Positions 26,323 to 39,264 of a stretch of DNA of 64,000 bases are shown here, in pieces. The stretch is from Cryptococcus deneoformans JEC21 (lineage: Eukaryota > Basidiomycota > Tremellomycetes > Tremellales > Cryptococcaceae): the NCBI RefSeq assembly GCF_000091045.1, contig NC_006685.1:1234701-1298700 (forward strand), in the 5' to 3' direction. How positions within the stretch are numbered: the stretch's first letter is position 1; each line of letters starts with the position of its first letter. The translations under genes were made by a program, and so were the position numbers. Below the pieces are notes generated by a model. It was not told the DNA's origin. It worked only from the letters and a program-made list of their open reading frames with translations, and did no database searches.

Positions 26323-26953
26323 TCATGAAGATTGTTGCTCCCCCTGCCCGGCTTCAGAGTTTTGATTGTTCTTCTGAAGTTTGGACACATGCCGATGTGG
26401 ATAACGCTCTTGAATGATGCGCATTTGTGCTAGCTCTTTCCGTCTAGCTCTGTTGCAAGTCTCCCTGCCGGCGTTCTTGTCAGCTAAAACCATTAATTTA
26501 AAACCGTTGAGGATACCATTGAAAGATAGAAATTGCAATGAAGCTACCAACAGCCCAGTTGGCTGCCAACCAGGGTTCTGGCACATCACGAAGTATTAGC
26601 AATGTCTCAGTTGTATATAAGTCCTTATCTTACTCCGTGATCCGAGAAATCGCACAGCACCAACACCGACACCACCTGCTATCCCGTACAATAGACTGTT
26701 TCTAGCACAAGGTATTTTACCGATATTCTCTAGATCTTGCCTGGGATCTATCCGCTAAATATCAGGATGTTCAGGTAAGCGTCTAGAGGTAGAAAGTGCT
26801 AGGACGCTGACGTACGCGCAATGCGGCCTTGAAGTCATGAAACTTGTCTCCACTCAGAGTCTCATCCGGTTTCAAAGGCTCAGGATCGGGAGTGATCTGA
26901 CTGTTGCCGGAAGGAATATTGAGAGGGGGACTAGGGGGTTTTGACTGGCTCAT
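26323..26953 (-). CDS. COX20: Cytochrome c oxidase assembly protein COX20
   Basis: Inner mitochondrial membrane chaperone for Cox2 in complex IV assembly. Four exons: 26953-26816, 26754-26634, 26562-26517 and 26464-26323 (138+121+46+142 nt, 148 aa, frame closed). Family landmarks are the motif IPCARNSLLYGIAGG across the first membrane segment (GIAGGVGVGAVRFLG), then TNWAVGSFIAISIFQW as the second segment, then the charged RARRKELAQMRIIQERYP and a Gln/Ser tail. The third acceptor is TTGGCAG, not the nearer CCAG, because only that gives the NWAVGSF frame. It is divergent from BCS1, another respiratory assembly factor. Confidence 0.92.
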
Positions 26954-27297
26954 GGCGTCAAGATATGAACCTAAAGAGGTTGATCAAATCGAATTTTTGA
27001 ACTTTAGGAGATACTGCAAGCATCTAATGTCAAATGTGTACATTCTTTGCTCGCTCCGTTCGTCGCCGGTGCAATTCGCGCTGACTTTCGGAACAGCAAG
27101 CAAGCTTGAATGATGGTTATTTAACGGTCACGTGACGAACGATACGACGAAAGTTCGGATGTCAAGAAGCTTGCAGTGATTGAGACCATGATTGAGGCGT
27201 GTTCTACCGCTACATAATAATAATACCTCTGCCACTGCGGTAGGGTCACCAACATAATTACCGATACTGCATACTCCAAATAACACGACATTTCACG
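26954..27297. promoter_or_regulatory. Divergent promoter COX20 / BCS1
   Basis: 344 bp separate the two start codons. Two genes for respiratory-complex assembly share it. No specific binding site is called. Confidence 0.4.
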
Positions 27298-29113
27298 ATG
27301 TTTAGATCATCCTTACCTCAGCGGACCAGTCATAATTCTGCCTCAGAAGCTGGGCCCTCGATCCCTACACCGATACCGACAGATGGAGATGCTGTCACAC
27401 TTGAAAATGCCAGTAACACAACTGGGGAAGCTACTTTATCCTCAAGTGGCTCATCCGAAGGAGAGTCATTAATATCCAAGATGATGGCGGATAAGTGAGT
27501 GTCAGTGAGCTAAAGTCGGCCTCCACTCTAACGCCCAATAACAGTCCTTACTTCTCAGCAGGTGCTGGACTTATGGTAGGCTCGGAATTAGATGTAGTAC
27601 CAATTTCCACTGATTTTATTCGGACACAAAGGGGATTGGTGTGGCCCTGACAGCATTGCGTCGCTCTATAACACTAGGAGCTACCATGGCTCAACGAAGA
27701 ATGTTGGTGACTCTTGAAATCCCTTCCAAAGATCGGTCATACCCATGGTTCCTCGAGTGGATGGCCCATCAGTCAGCGGCCCAGACCAGAGGAAATGTTA
27801 AACCACCCGGTCTGTTTGGTTGGGGTCAAGGCATGAGAAGTCACGAGCTAGCTGTGGAAACAAGTTACAAGCAGCACGAAAATGGGGCCAGCGAAGCCAT
27901 TTTCAATTTAGTGCCAGGGCCGGGTACACATTACTTCAAATATGGAGGGGCCTGGTTTCAAGTATGTGATATCCAATGATGGGCATAAATATGTCAGATT
28001 ATTGACGTATAAATACATCAGGTAAAACGCGAGCGGGATTCTAAACTCATGGACCTGCACTCCGGAACGCCTTGGGAGACACTGACTCTGACAACACTCT
28101 CAACTTCGCGAGACCTCTTTTCATCTCTCCTTGAGGAGGCACGAACGCTTGCTGAAGCCTCGACTGAGGGTAAGACTGTTGTTTATACTGCGTGGGGTGT
28201 CGAGTGGCGTCCATTCGGCAAACCAAGGAGAAGAAGGGAAATGGGCAGTGTAGTCCTGGGTAAAGGAATTGCCGAAGAAATCGAATCCGATCTGAAGGGC
28301 TTTTTGGGTCGAGGGAAATGGTACGCGGAAAGAGGTGGGTTGTATATGACTCCTGATAATTCTCTTCCTAAACGCTTGTCTAGGTATTCCCTATCGAAGA
28401 GGATACCTCCTGCATGGACCTCCGGGATCTGGTAAAACGTCGTTCATCCAAGCTCTCGCAGGGTCCTTGAACTACAATATCTGTCTCATGAATCTTAGCG
28501 AGAGAGGTCTTACAGATGATAAACTTAATCATTTGCTGGGCCTTGTACCTGAGCGGAGTTTTGTGCTGCTAGAGGATATTGATTCGGCGTTTAACAGACG
28601 TGTACAAACGAGTGAGGACGGGTGAGTGGGTTATGAGTCATGCGTTGCGATGGTATCTTACGACTCTCTAGCTATAAATCTTCTGTCACCTTCTCCGGTC
28701 TCTTAAATGCTCTTGACGGTGTCGCATCATCGGAAGAACGAATCATCTTTATGACCACCAATCATTACGATCGCCTTGACCCGGCACTTATTCGACCAGG
28801 TCGAGTTGATATTCAACAACTTCTGGATGATGCTGCTGGTGAACAAGCCAAACGACTGTTTGTCAAGTTCTATGGCAATTCAGTCAATGAGGATGGCACA
28901 AAGGGTAGAGTGTTGAGGGAAGGAGAGCTTCCGCTAAATGACGAGGAAGTAGAATCTTTAGGCAACTCGGTGCAACGTATCGTGGACGATGAGCGGGCTC
29001 ATGGAAAGGTCGTTAGCATGGCTAGTCTGCAAGGGCATTTTATCCGTACCGGAGCGAAAGAGAGCCTAGATGGGATCCGTGAGCTGTGTAGGCCAAGGGA
29101 AGGGCAAGCATAG
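27298..29113 (+). CDS. BCS1: Mitochondrial chaperone BCS1 (AAA ATPase)
   Basis: Translocates the folded Rieske iron-sulfur protein across the inner membrane into complex III. The order is a Ser/Thr-rich N terminus, a membrane segment near [19 protein letters not shown], and the BCS1-specific domain ([41 protein letters not shown]). The AAA module follows: [20 protein letters not shown] (Walker A), [13 protein letters not shown] (Walker B), [40 protein letters not shown]. Introns lie near 27494-27543, 27575-27632, 27962-28020, 28335-28383 and 28622-28670. Length is close to the yeast family at about 500 aa. Confidence 0.96.
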
Positions 29114-29483
29114 GGACATTTCTATTGATGCATCAACACTACTGCATGATAGACAATATTACTCGGTTGATTAAGTTACACAATTCACATGCAGTCTGAT
29201 CAGGATGTGACTCGTCAAGATACTTGTTGGTCGTCCGTCGGTTGAGTGACTATCATGATGATCTACGGTCTGCTCAGTCTTGGGGCACTTCGATTGCTCG
29301 AGTCGCTCCCGACCATTCCGATGACGATAAATCCGTACGACTGATACAGCAGTCATATGTAGTTGTTGGTTTTTCTTTCCATTATTCTTTTATTTCCGCA
29401 AGTGCTATACCGATACTGTATATACCAACTCAACGACTGACAGGACTCATTCAACATCTTCTCACTTGCGCTCTCAAATAATC
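29114..29483. other. BCS1-BNA4 intergenic region
   Basis: 370 bp between two genes transcribed in the same direction, holding the BCS1 3' flank and the BNA4 promoter. No further element was recognised. Confidence 0.4.
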
Positions 29484-31442
29484 ATGTCGCAATCACGAGC
29501 TCGCAAAGTTCTCATTGTTGGCGCTGGTCCTGTCGGTGCTCTGACGGCCCTGAGCCTTCATCGTAGGGGTTGGGAAGTGGAGGTCTGGGAAACTCGCGAT
29601 GGTCAGTCAATCTCCTATCTATTGCCCATTAGAGGTCGCTGAAATGGAAGCTGATGGTGGCTGTAGATCCTCGAGGTCAAGATGCTGCTCCGAGTAATCT
29701 CCGTTCTATCAATCTCGCCATATCGTCGCGAGGTCTCGAAGCACTACGAAGCGTTGATCCCTCGATTGCCGAGAACTTTTTGGAGGAAGCGATACCGATG
29801 AAGGGACGGATGATCCACCATACAGACGGGAAGCAAGAAAGTCAACTTTATGATCCAATCGGCGGCCAGGTCTGTTCGTTGATGATGGAGGATGGGAGCA
29901 TTGGCTGATAGATTAAGCAGTCTATCAACTCTATCAGTCGCCCAATTCTCAATCAGCGACTTGTTCAATCGCTTCCCGAAGCAGTCAAACTCAGGTTCAA
30001 CACCAAGCTCAAGCACATCGATTTCAAGAACCGTGTTGCTTATGCGTCTCATAAACAAGAAACGAGTCTATTACCCGGTGAAGAAAGTGAAAAGGATAAG
30101 AAGCAGAACACAGAGGATGAAGATGGGACGGCGTTTGATTTAGTCATTGGATGTGATGGCAGCTGGTCCAAAGTCAGAACTGCAATGATGCGGGCAGAAC
30201 GGTTGGTATACCAGTTACAGTATCCCATTATATAAGAAAGACTAATTATCGCTCAGGATTGACTTTTCACAAAGCTTTATTCCTCATGCCTACATTGAGC
30301 TCCATATGCCTTCTGACCCAGCTTTCCCAGGTGGCTACGCTATGGATAAAAACCATTTGCACATCTGGCCTCGCCATGCTTTCATGCTTATCGGTCTTCC
30401 CAATAAGGTATGCGTTTTTTTTCTTTCTTCCATGCCTGGTATTCAAAAACTCATTCTACTTTGTTTAGGATGGTTCCTTTACCCTGACTTTATTCATTCC
30501 ATTTTCTTCTCTCGAGTTACTCGACACACGCGAATCTGCTGCGGCCTTTTTCAGAGAACATTTCCCTTCCGCTGTGGACATTGTGGGTGAAAAGGTGCTT
30601 CTTGATGATTTTGAAAAGAATCCAAGAGGTAACCTGGTTACTATCAATGCAAGTGTTTAATTCTTCTCTCTTTGCTGCAAGGTGTGACTGATAAGAATGG
30701 GGTCTTTCAGTGTACACCCTCCGCATGGTCATCTCACGCCATTCTTCTGGGCGATGCATCCCACAGTATGGTTCCGTGCGTAACTTTCCAGTGTCTCTCT
30801 CAAGCAATTTCAACTTGCTGATGGCCTGTATACGTTTTTAGTTTCTATGGACAAGGCCTCAACTGCGGTCTTGAAGACGTTCGGGTGCTCAGCTCTATCC
30901 TTGAGCGACACCACATCTCACCCACAACCACACTTGCGCTTGGCGAGACGGATCCTGAGCTGGAACTAGCTCTAAAGGCCTATTCTGATGAAAGGCAAGG
31001 AGACTTGAAGGCGATTTGCGAACTGGCCTTGCAAAATTAGTAAGCCTGTGAAACCTTTAAAAGTTTTTTTTTTTGGATACGGATTATTAGTAGCTTAACG
31101 CATTGTCGTTTTGTCAGCACTGAAATGCGCTCGCACGTGCTTTCTCCGCTTCACCATCTCCGTCGTCAGGTTGACAAGGTTTTCACCACCTTGTTCCGAT
31201 CTGCGCCTCAAGCCACCTTGTCGCTAATGGAACCTTTCCCTACCAAGAAAGTGCGAGGGTGGACGAGTCTTTATGAGATGGTGACTTTTAGGCCGGATGT
31301 AGGTTATTCGGAAGCGCTGAGGAAGGAGAGGTGGCAGAAGGATGTCGTGGGTTATGCTGGGTGGATCGGGGGTGTGGTAGGTGTTGGCGCGGCAGGCGTT
31401 TTTGCGGCAACTATGGCGAAGAAGTGGTTGGAAAGGAGATAA
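29484..31442 (+). CDS. BNA4: Kynurenine 3-monooxygenase
   Basis: FAD- and NADPH-dependent hydroxylase of the outer mitochondrial membrane that makes 3-hydroxykynurenine. Start MSQSRARKVLIVGAGPVGAL with the FAD dinucleotide fold GAGPVG. Then RSINLAISSRGLEALRSVD, PILNQRLVQSLPEAVKLRF, the DG motif [58 protein letters not shown] (second FAD motif GD) and GLEDVRVL. The C terminus has a membrane segment (VVGYAGWIGGVVGVGAAGVF) ending in KKWLERR, as expected for outer-membrane anchoring. About seven introns; some exons are short. It feeds BNA5 and BNA6, both at the left end of this window. Confidence 0.96.
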
Positions 31443-31546
31443 GATAGGTTTCCTGACAGGCTGCCATTTTTAAAATGATGATTTATGCCAATGCATTTTA
31501 AATTGCAGATTTTGATTCACTTCTTCTTGGAAACCATCCCCCATTC

Positions 31547-33465
31547 CTAGACTAACCTCTTTGGCCCAGCCTTGACTGCCTGCTTCCACTCATTGTCCCT
31601 TTCCCCACCCTCCCTCCTGTCGTCAACATTGTCCTTCTTTTCCTCCAATACTACAATGGGTGCAAGATCGACTTGCGGCACGGGCTCAGCGATCAGTGCC
31701 TCTCCTATCGATGGCGCACCGACGCCCTCAATCCCAAACCCGCCGCCTTGTGAAGGGACTGCCGCCTGTGGAGGCAGGGACGGCATCGTTTCATCGACTA
31801 CCGTTGCGGCACTCGCTGCCCCATCCTTTTCTTTCACTATACCCAACGCCCTCTCCGCGTCCTCGATGAGCTTGGCCGTTTCTGCCTTGTCATTAGACTG
31901 TCGCAAGAGCTCTGCCAGCCCGTTGGCCTCGTCGACAAGCGCTTGGCTTTCTTGCTTGAGACGGTTCTCGTCCCATCCCATCGGTTGGCCTGAAGACGCC
32001 CAGTCGCGGCCTACGTGAGTCTTCCATGATTCACCCTTGAGGTGCTCTGTAATCTCATCCTTGATCAAACGGGGGGTACCTACACCGCGGAAGCCGAAAG
32101 AGGTGTAGACTTGGACGATGGAAGCACCGGCGTTGGCCATGGTGAGGGCGTCGGAGCCGGAGGAGATACCGCCACAGCCGATGATGGGGATAGACGGAGG
32201 GAGAAGCGGGCGCAGAGTCTTGAGAGCATTGAGAGCGTAAGGGAAGAGGGGCTTGCCGGAGAGACCGCCGATCTGGTCTTGGTTGCCTGTGGTATCCGTC
32301 AGCTTGACGAGAAAAGAGAAGCGGGCACTTTACCGGAAACAAGATTGAGCTCTTTCCTTCGGATGGTAGTGTTGCTAACAATGACGCCTTCGACACCACT
32401 ACTTCTCACCGCACTCGCCACATCTGCCAGCTCGTCCTCGCTCAAGTCTGACGCGACTTTGACTGCAATCTTGGGCAGTCCGGTTCCCTGGGCGATCTTG
32501 TTCCTTTCTTCGACGACATCGTTCAACAATCGCTCGAGCTGCTGCTTGCCCTGGAGAGCGCGCAATCCTGGGGTATTCGGGCTTGACACGTTGATCACGA
32601 CCACGTCCGCAAAAGGTCCCAGCGTCCTGACGCCTCGAACGTAGTCGTCGTTTGAATCAGGGTCACTGGCCTTGTTCTTGCCCAAGTTGACTGCAAGCAG
32701 CTGTCCGGCTCTCAATGACCTCGGCAAACCCGCGGGTGGGACGAGGTTTGCAGGCAGAGGGGACGGAAAGAGGGAAGGATGATCCTGAGCAAACTTGGCC
32801 AGACGGAGACGGAGTCGGGCGAGGGCGTGGCCGTGTCCAAGAGAGTTGAATCCATATCGGTTGATGCAGGCATCGTCCTCTTCGAGACGGAAAAACCGAG
32901 GTTTGGGGTTACCGGGCTGCATGGATCAGGATATGATACGATTCCATAGTCTGCACACATACCTGGGGTTCGGGAGTGACACTTCCGACTTCAACATAAC
33001 CGAAACCGAGGTCAAAGAGACCATCGATGGCCTCGGCGTCCTTGTCAAAGCCGGCCGCGATGCCGACAGGATTTTTCAGATGCATGCCGAAAAGCTGCAC
33101 AGTGTCCGTTTGAGCGCTGCGCATACGGTTTACAGAAATCTTACCTCTGCTTGCAGCTCGGCGCCGTCGACACCCATGTCTCTCGGCCGGGCCCACTTGT
33201 CCCATGCGAGGACCCTGACGGCGAGCTTGTGGCCCTGTTCGGGGTCTGCGACGAGGCGCATAAGCGGCATGGCGACGTGCTCGTGCAGGAGAGACCTGGA
33301 GTCATAGTAGTACGCGACGAGGAGGACGCTGCCGCCGAGGAGGAGGGCGGTGGAGAGGTAGTGGCGGCGCGGGGGCGGCGCGGTGGAGGCGAGACGGCGG
33401 AGGGGGAGGGGGTGTGGGCGGGGGAGCGCGGCCCTGAGGGCGGGGAGGGGCAGCGGGCGGGGCAT
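31547..33465 (-). CDS. Dihydroorotate dehydrogenase (class 2, mitochondrial)
   Basis: Oxidises dihydroorotate to orotate with ubiquinone as acceptor (URA9/PYRD type). The N terminus is an Arg/Pro-rich mitochondrial presequence, then a membrane segment ([18 protein letters not shown]). Catalytic core: [83 protein letters not shown] (class 2 catalytic Ser), [16 protein letters not shown], and the FMN phosphate site [15 protein letters not shown]. Beyond the normal end there is an extra C-terminal tail of about 150 residues rich in Ala/Glu and ending KAGPKRLV. Start at 33465 ([17 protein letters not shown]) is preferred to a longer His/Tyr-rich reading. Four exons are visible. Confidence 0.95.
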
Positions 33466-33635
33466 GGCGGTGACTGGGCGATGGCAGAGAATGCGATGTC
33501 GGTAGTAGTAGTGGTGGTGGTGCAAGTGCCGCGGAAATTCCACGTCACGCGCTGATTTTGTCGATCATCATCCTCTCTAGCCGCAGACTAATAAATGATG
33601 GATGTCTCACAGCCTCTTGGCAAGCCGCTAGCACG
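33466..33635. promoter_or_regulatory. Divergent promoter DHODH / ADE8
   Basis: Only 170 bp separate the start codons of a pyrimidine and a purine biosynthesis gene. It contains a repeated GTAGTAGTAGTGGTGGTGGTG-like trinucleotide tract near 33500-33523. Bidirectional control is inferred from spacing. Confidence 0.5.
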
Positions 33636-34536
33636 ATGCCCCGCACCCGCCGCATCACAGTCCTCATCTCAGGCTCAGGCAAGTCCTCCTCCCCCACTCC
33701 CCCACGCCCGCTCACGCCCCGCAGGCACAAACCTCCAGGCGCTGCTCGATGCGGCCGGCACGCCCCGTCTCCCCGGCGCCGCGATCACCGCCGTCATCTC
33801 CTCCCGCTCAAACGCCTACGGCCTCACCCGCGCCCGCACGCACGCCCCCCCGATCCCCGCCGCCGTCTGCGCCCTCAAGACGTTCCTGAACCGCAACCCG
33901 GGCGCCACGAGGGAAGACTACGACGCGGAAGTCGCGAGGCAGGTTCTGGACACGAGGCCGGACATTGTCGTCCTCGCCGGCTGGATGCACATTCTCTCAG
34001 ACCGCTTCCTCGATATACTCGACGGCAAGAAGGAGCCCCCGCCCGCGCCCGCCCTTCCGCCGCCCGCACCGAGCAGCCTGCCCACCCAGACCGAGCCCAT
34101 CCCCTCCCACGCCCCCGGCGCCGTTTCGCAAAACGCACAGGCCACGTCCGAGCTTCCCCCGCCGCCGCCGAGCCAGTCGTTCCCCGTGCCCATCATCAAT
34201 CTCCACCCAGCGTTGCCGGGCGCGTTTGACGGCGCGCATGCTATTGACAGGGCCTTGGAGGCTTTCCAAAAAGGCGAGGTCACGCGCACAGGCGTCATGG
34301 TTCACAGGGTCGTGGCCGAGGTAGACAGGGGGGAGCCCTTGCTCGTCAAAGAGGTTGAAATCAAGCCCGAGGACAGGCTGGAAGATCTTGAAGAGAGAAT
34401 ACATTCGGCGAGTTTACATGCTCGTGGGTATGTCGCCTTGCACAGCGCTGATATGTTACTACAGGTTGAGCACGAGATTATCGTTGACGGCGCGCGACTC
34501 ATTATTGAACAACTCGACAGACAGGGCCGACCATGA
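33636..34536 (+). CDS. ADE8: Phosphoribosylglycinamide formyltransferase (GART)
   Basis: Transfers formyl from 10-formyl-THF to GAR in purine synthesis. Three exons, 33636-33678, 33725-34407 and 34465-34536 (798 nt, 265 aa). Both introns use GC donors (GCAAGT and GCGAGT). Splicing rebuilds the substrate motif SGSGTNLQALLDAAG at the first junction and the usual RIHSVEHEIIVDGA end at the second. Other landmarks are VISSRSNAYGL, DIVVLAGWMHILS, INLHPALPGAFDGAHAI (catalytic His), GVMVHRVVAEVDRGEPLL (catalytic Asp). A Pro/Ala-rich insertion of about 50 residues (34021-34185) lies between the LAGWMHIL strand and the NLHPALPG loop, and the stretch is very GC-rich. Confidence 0.95.
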
Positions 34537-34657
34537 TATGCATAGACTATACTGACCATGAGATGTGACATGCACTTATCCAAAGCTGCTGCTGCTGAAC
34601 CGAGTTCTGACATGAGAAGCGCAAAAGGCGAATCGGCATGATGGCATCAACGCCCAC

Positions 34658-36936
<2,279 letters not shown>

Positions 36937-38101
36937 TGGAGAACGTCAGTAGGGGGGGCGGGTTTAGGAATGTGAAGGCCAAGTATGCAGAAAAGACGAT
37001 CGGAATATGTATGGCTTGCCGTCGTCCCCGCCGTCATCGTACTCGAACCGCCTCCACCACGACATCATTTTCGACTCATTGCTTGGAGCCTTACGTAAAC
37101 AAAGAACAGTTCGTTCATAAAGTGGAATGTGCAAACAAACGTGGGCGTGGCCACCAACATCCGCCGGCTGTAAATAAAGTTTCCCGGGGTGACGTTATAT
37201 GAAAACAACAAACGTCTTCACCAAACCAAAGCCCGGCCATCCAAGGCCGTGCCTGGAAAGTCTTCTCATCAGCCGGCTGAAGGAAGGAGGCCCCAGCCAC
37301 TCGTTCAAATTTACCGAACAGTCCTCAACAAGTAATGCCGATAAATCGCATAAAAGCCTTAACAAGGCCAAATATTAGATGACACCGGACGCTAAGGAAA
37401 CCTTGTAGTTTGCTGCCCTGAATCGTCTCTGGCGCGGCTGCTGCGGAGCGAGCACCACCACGCGTGATGTGGCATTGTTTGGGGGTCTTTATGGCAGGTT
37501 CTTACCTGGTCTAATGCTTTTCCTGGAAATGCTCCAGCTAGCTGGGCTGTGGGCAGATGTTTACATATGCAGTGGTGGAACAGCGCCCCCACACAGAATT
37601 CCCACTCGCTGCGATTGACATTTCGTCTCTTCACAATCCCACAAACAACAATAGAAACAACAACCCAGCGTCCAGCGTCAAGACGCGTTAAGAGACCAAG
37701 AGAACTGAAAAACTCCGTTGGTCCCTGAGATTCACTAGGCATCTCCTACTTCCCATCTCGCATCGCTCCATCTCCCCACTCGCCAGACGTCAAAACAGCT
37801 TTTCTTTCCTCTACATCGTTTCTTCAGCCTCCTTACTTGTATCCATTCTACTACCAATCTCCATCCCACGCCCCACGCGCAACGCTCTTTCGTTTTGTCA
37901 GATACCCTCGCCCACACTCGCCGTCTCCAAAGTACCCTCCGTGCCCCTTCGCAATCAGTTCCTCGGACCCTTCAGTTGGGCCTTGCGTGTTATCTGCCTG
38001 TTTATTCAACCCGGCAGTCGTAAATCACACCCAGTCTATATCCAATCTTCAAAAACTTGCCAAAAACTCTTCCCCCCGTCCTTCTCTCCAACAGCGTTAT
38101 C
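36937..38101. other. Long divergent intergenic region, DAHP synthase / Cpl1-like
   Basis: 1165 bp between two divergent start codons. Short ORFs only, none family-like. A pyrimidine-rich stretch at 37740-38060, just before the secreted-protein gene, probably forms its core promoter and 5' leader. Nothing else recognised. Confidence 0.5.
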
Positions 38102-38765
38102 ATGCTCCCTGTTCCTCCCTCTGTACACCGCCTGGTCATCCTCTTCCTCGTCGCCGTCCCTCTGCTCTCCATCATCCTCCCCGTGACAGCTGCGGCCGCT
38201 GGCGTAGATGCTCCCTCCAAACTCCAGCCCCGCGCTCCTCAACCTTCGCGTCGTATGGGCGCCACCAAGCGATCCAAAAAAATCGAGCCCTTGAAGAAGA
38301 AGGACTACTCGTCATTTCTTTGCCCAGGGGGCTCTGTGGCTTGCCCCATCCCAGGCGATGAAGTTTCTCCATCGAGTGTCGAGGCCTTGGAGAAGAGCCT
38401 CAATTCCCTCGCCGACTGGTTCAAGGTTGGCTTCGAGTGTGTGGAGCTTGAAACAGAATTGAACTCTTGCGGCGGTTGCTTAGCACTTGGTTCTGGGTAC
38501 GTTGAATTTATTGTTTATTTCATTCATGTGTTTTTACTCACACAATGCCTTTTATAACAGCCAAGATTGCGCTCTTATCGAAAACGCTCGTACAACCGGC
38601 TGCGAGAGTGGCTCATGCCAAGTATACTCATGCTTCGATGGCTATGTCGTCTCGCCTGACAGGACATCTTGCGTCAAGAAGGGATCTACCATTCCAGCTA
38701 CGCCCGTTACCGCCGTCAACGTCGAAGAGCTTGTCGCCGACGATCAGCTCCCTTTAGGGCAATAA
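38102..38765 (+). CDS. Secreted cysteine-rich Cpl1-like protein
   Basis: The N terminus is a clear signal peptide: MLPVPPSVHRLVILFLVAV followed by PLLSIILPVTAAAAG. Then come a basic stretch and the Cpl1-like cysteine-rich domain (FLCPGGSVACPI, FECVELETELNSCGGC, GQDCALIENARTTGCESG, SCQVYSCFDGYVVSPD). The domain is split by one intron after ALGSG (near 38498-38560), which makes SGQDCALI. The tail ends EELVADDQLPLGQ. It matches basidiomycete proteins sharing the C-terminal domain of Cryptococcus Cpl1, a capsule-linked secreted protein; several paralogues exist, so I do not assign CPL1 itself. No enzyme motif. Extracellular or wall location is inferred. Confidence 0.85.
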
Positions 38766-39264
38766 TTTTTAGAATCGAGGTGTCTTTATAGAAGCCACCT
38801 TTTACTTGTAGCAACAAACCTTTCTCCTATTATGGACTATTCCTCTTTATTTTTTATTTCCTTTGGTTTTGTTAGACAAATATTTGTATTTTATAATTGG
38901 ATATCCCAGTCGCTAAAATACCATTGCGCTTGATGGAGACCCAGGTAGTAAATATCTTTACCAAATGTTGAGGGGGCAAGCAGGATACATAGAATTTATT
39001 AATTGTCGGATACCAGCAGTACATGTATCGATGGTGTCTATATATTCCTTTTCAGAACATAGGACCTGCGTCTCTGCATACAAAGACAAATAAATGTCTT
39101 TCTAGATGTTGGGAGGCTTACACAAACCCAGAAGCCGGTGAACGGGGGGAGCCGACGGAATGTGGTTCTTCTATTCGGTAATAACGAATCCTTCAGCCCA
39201 TTTCGTCCTTTTTCTTTCTCTCCCGCGAGCCTTTCCTCGTCCAGCCATCTCTCAACTCGCCGCA
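38766..39264. other. Intergenic between Cpl1-like and HAD genes
   Basis: 499 bp with the 3' flank of the secreted-protein gene and the HAD promoter. A pyrimidine-rich stretch (39195-39240) precedes the HAD start. Nothing else seen. Confidence 0.4.

Noticed and set aside
33151..33555. GC-rich ORFs antisense to the DHODH N terminus
   Set aside because: Open frames on both strands are expected in this GC-rich stretch; only the minus reading has a presequence, membrane segment and family motifs.
34427..34464. GT-AG intron (GTATGT to TACAG) at the 3' end of ADE8
   Set aside because: At 37 nt it is too short and shifts the frame, while the GC-AG intron from 34408 keeps it and restores the family sequence.
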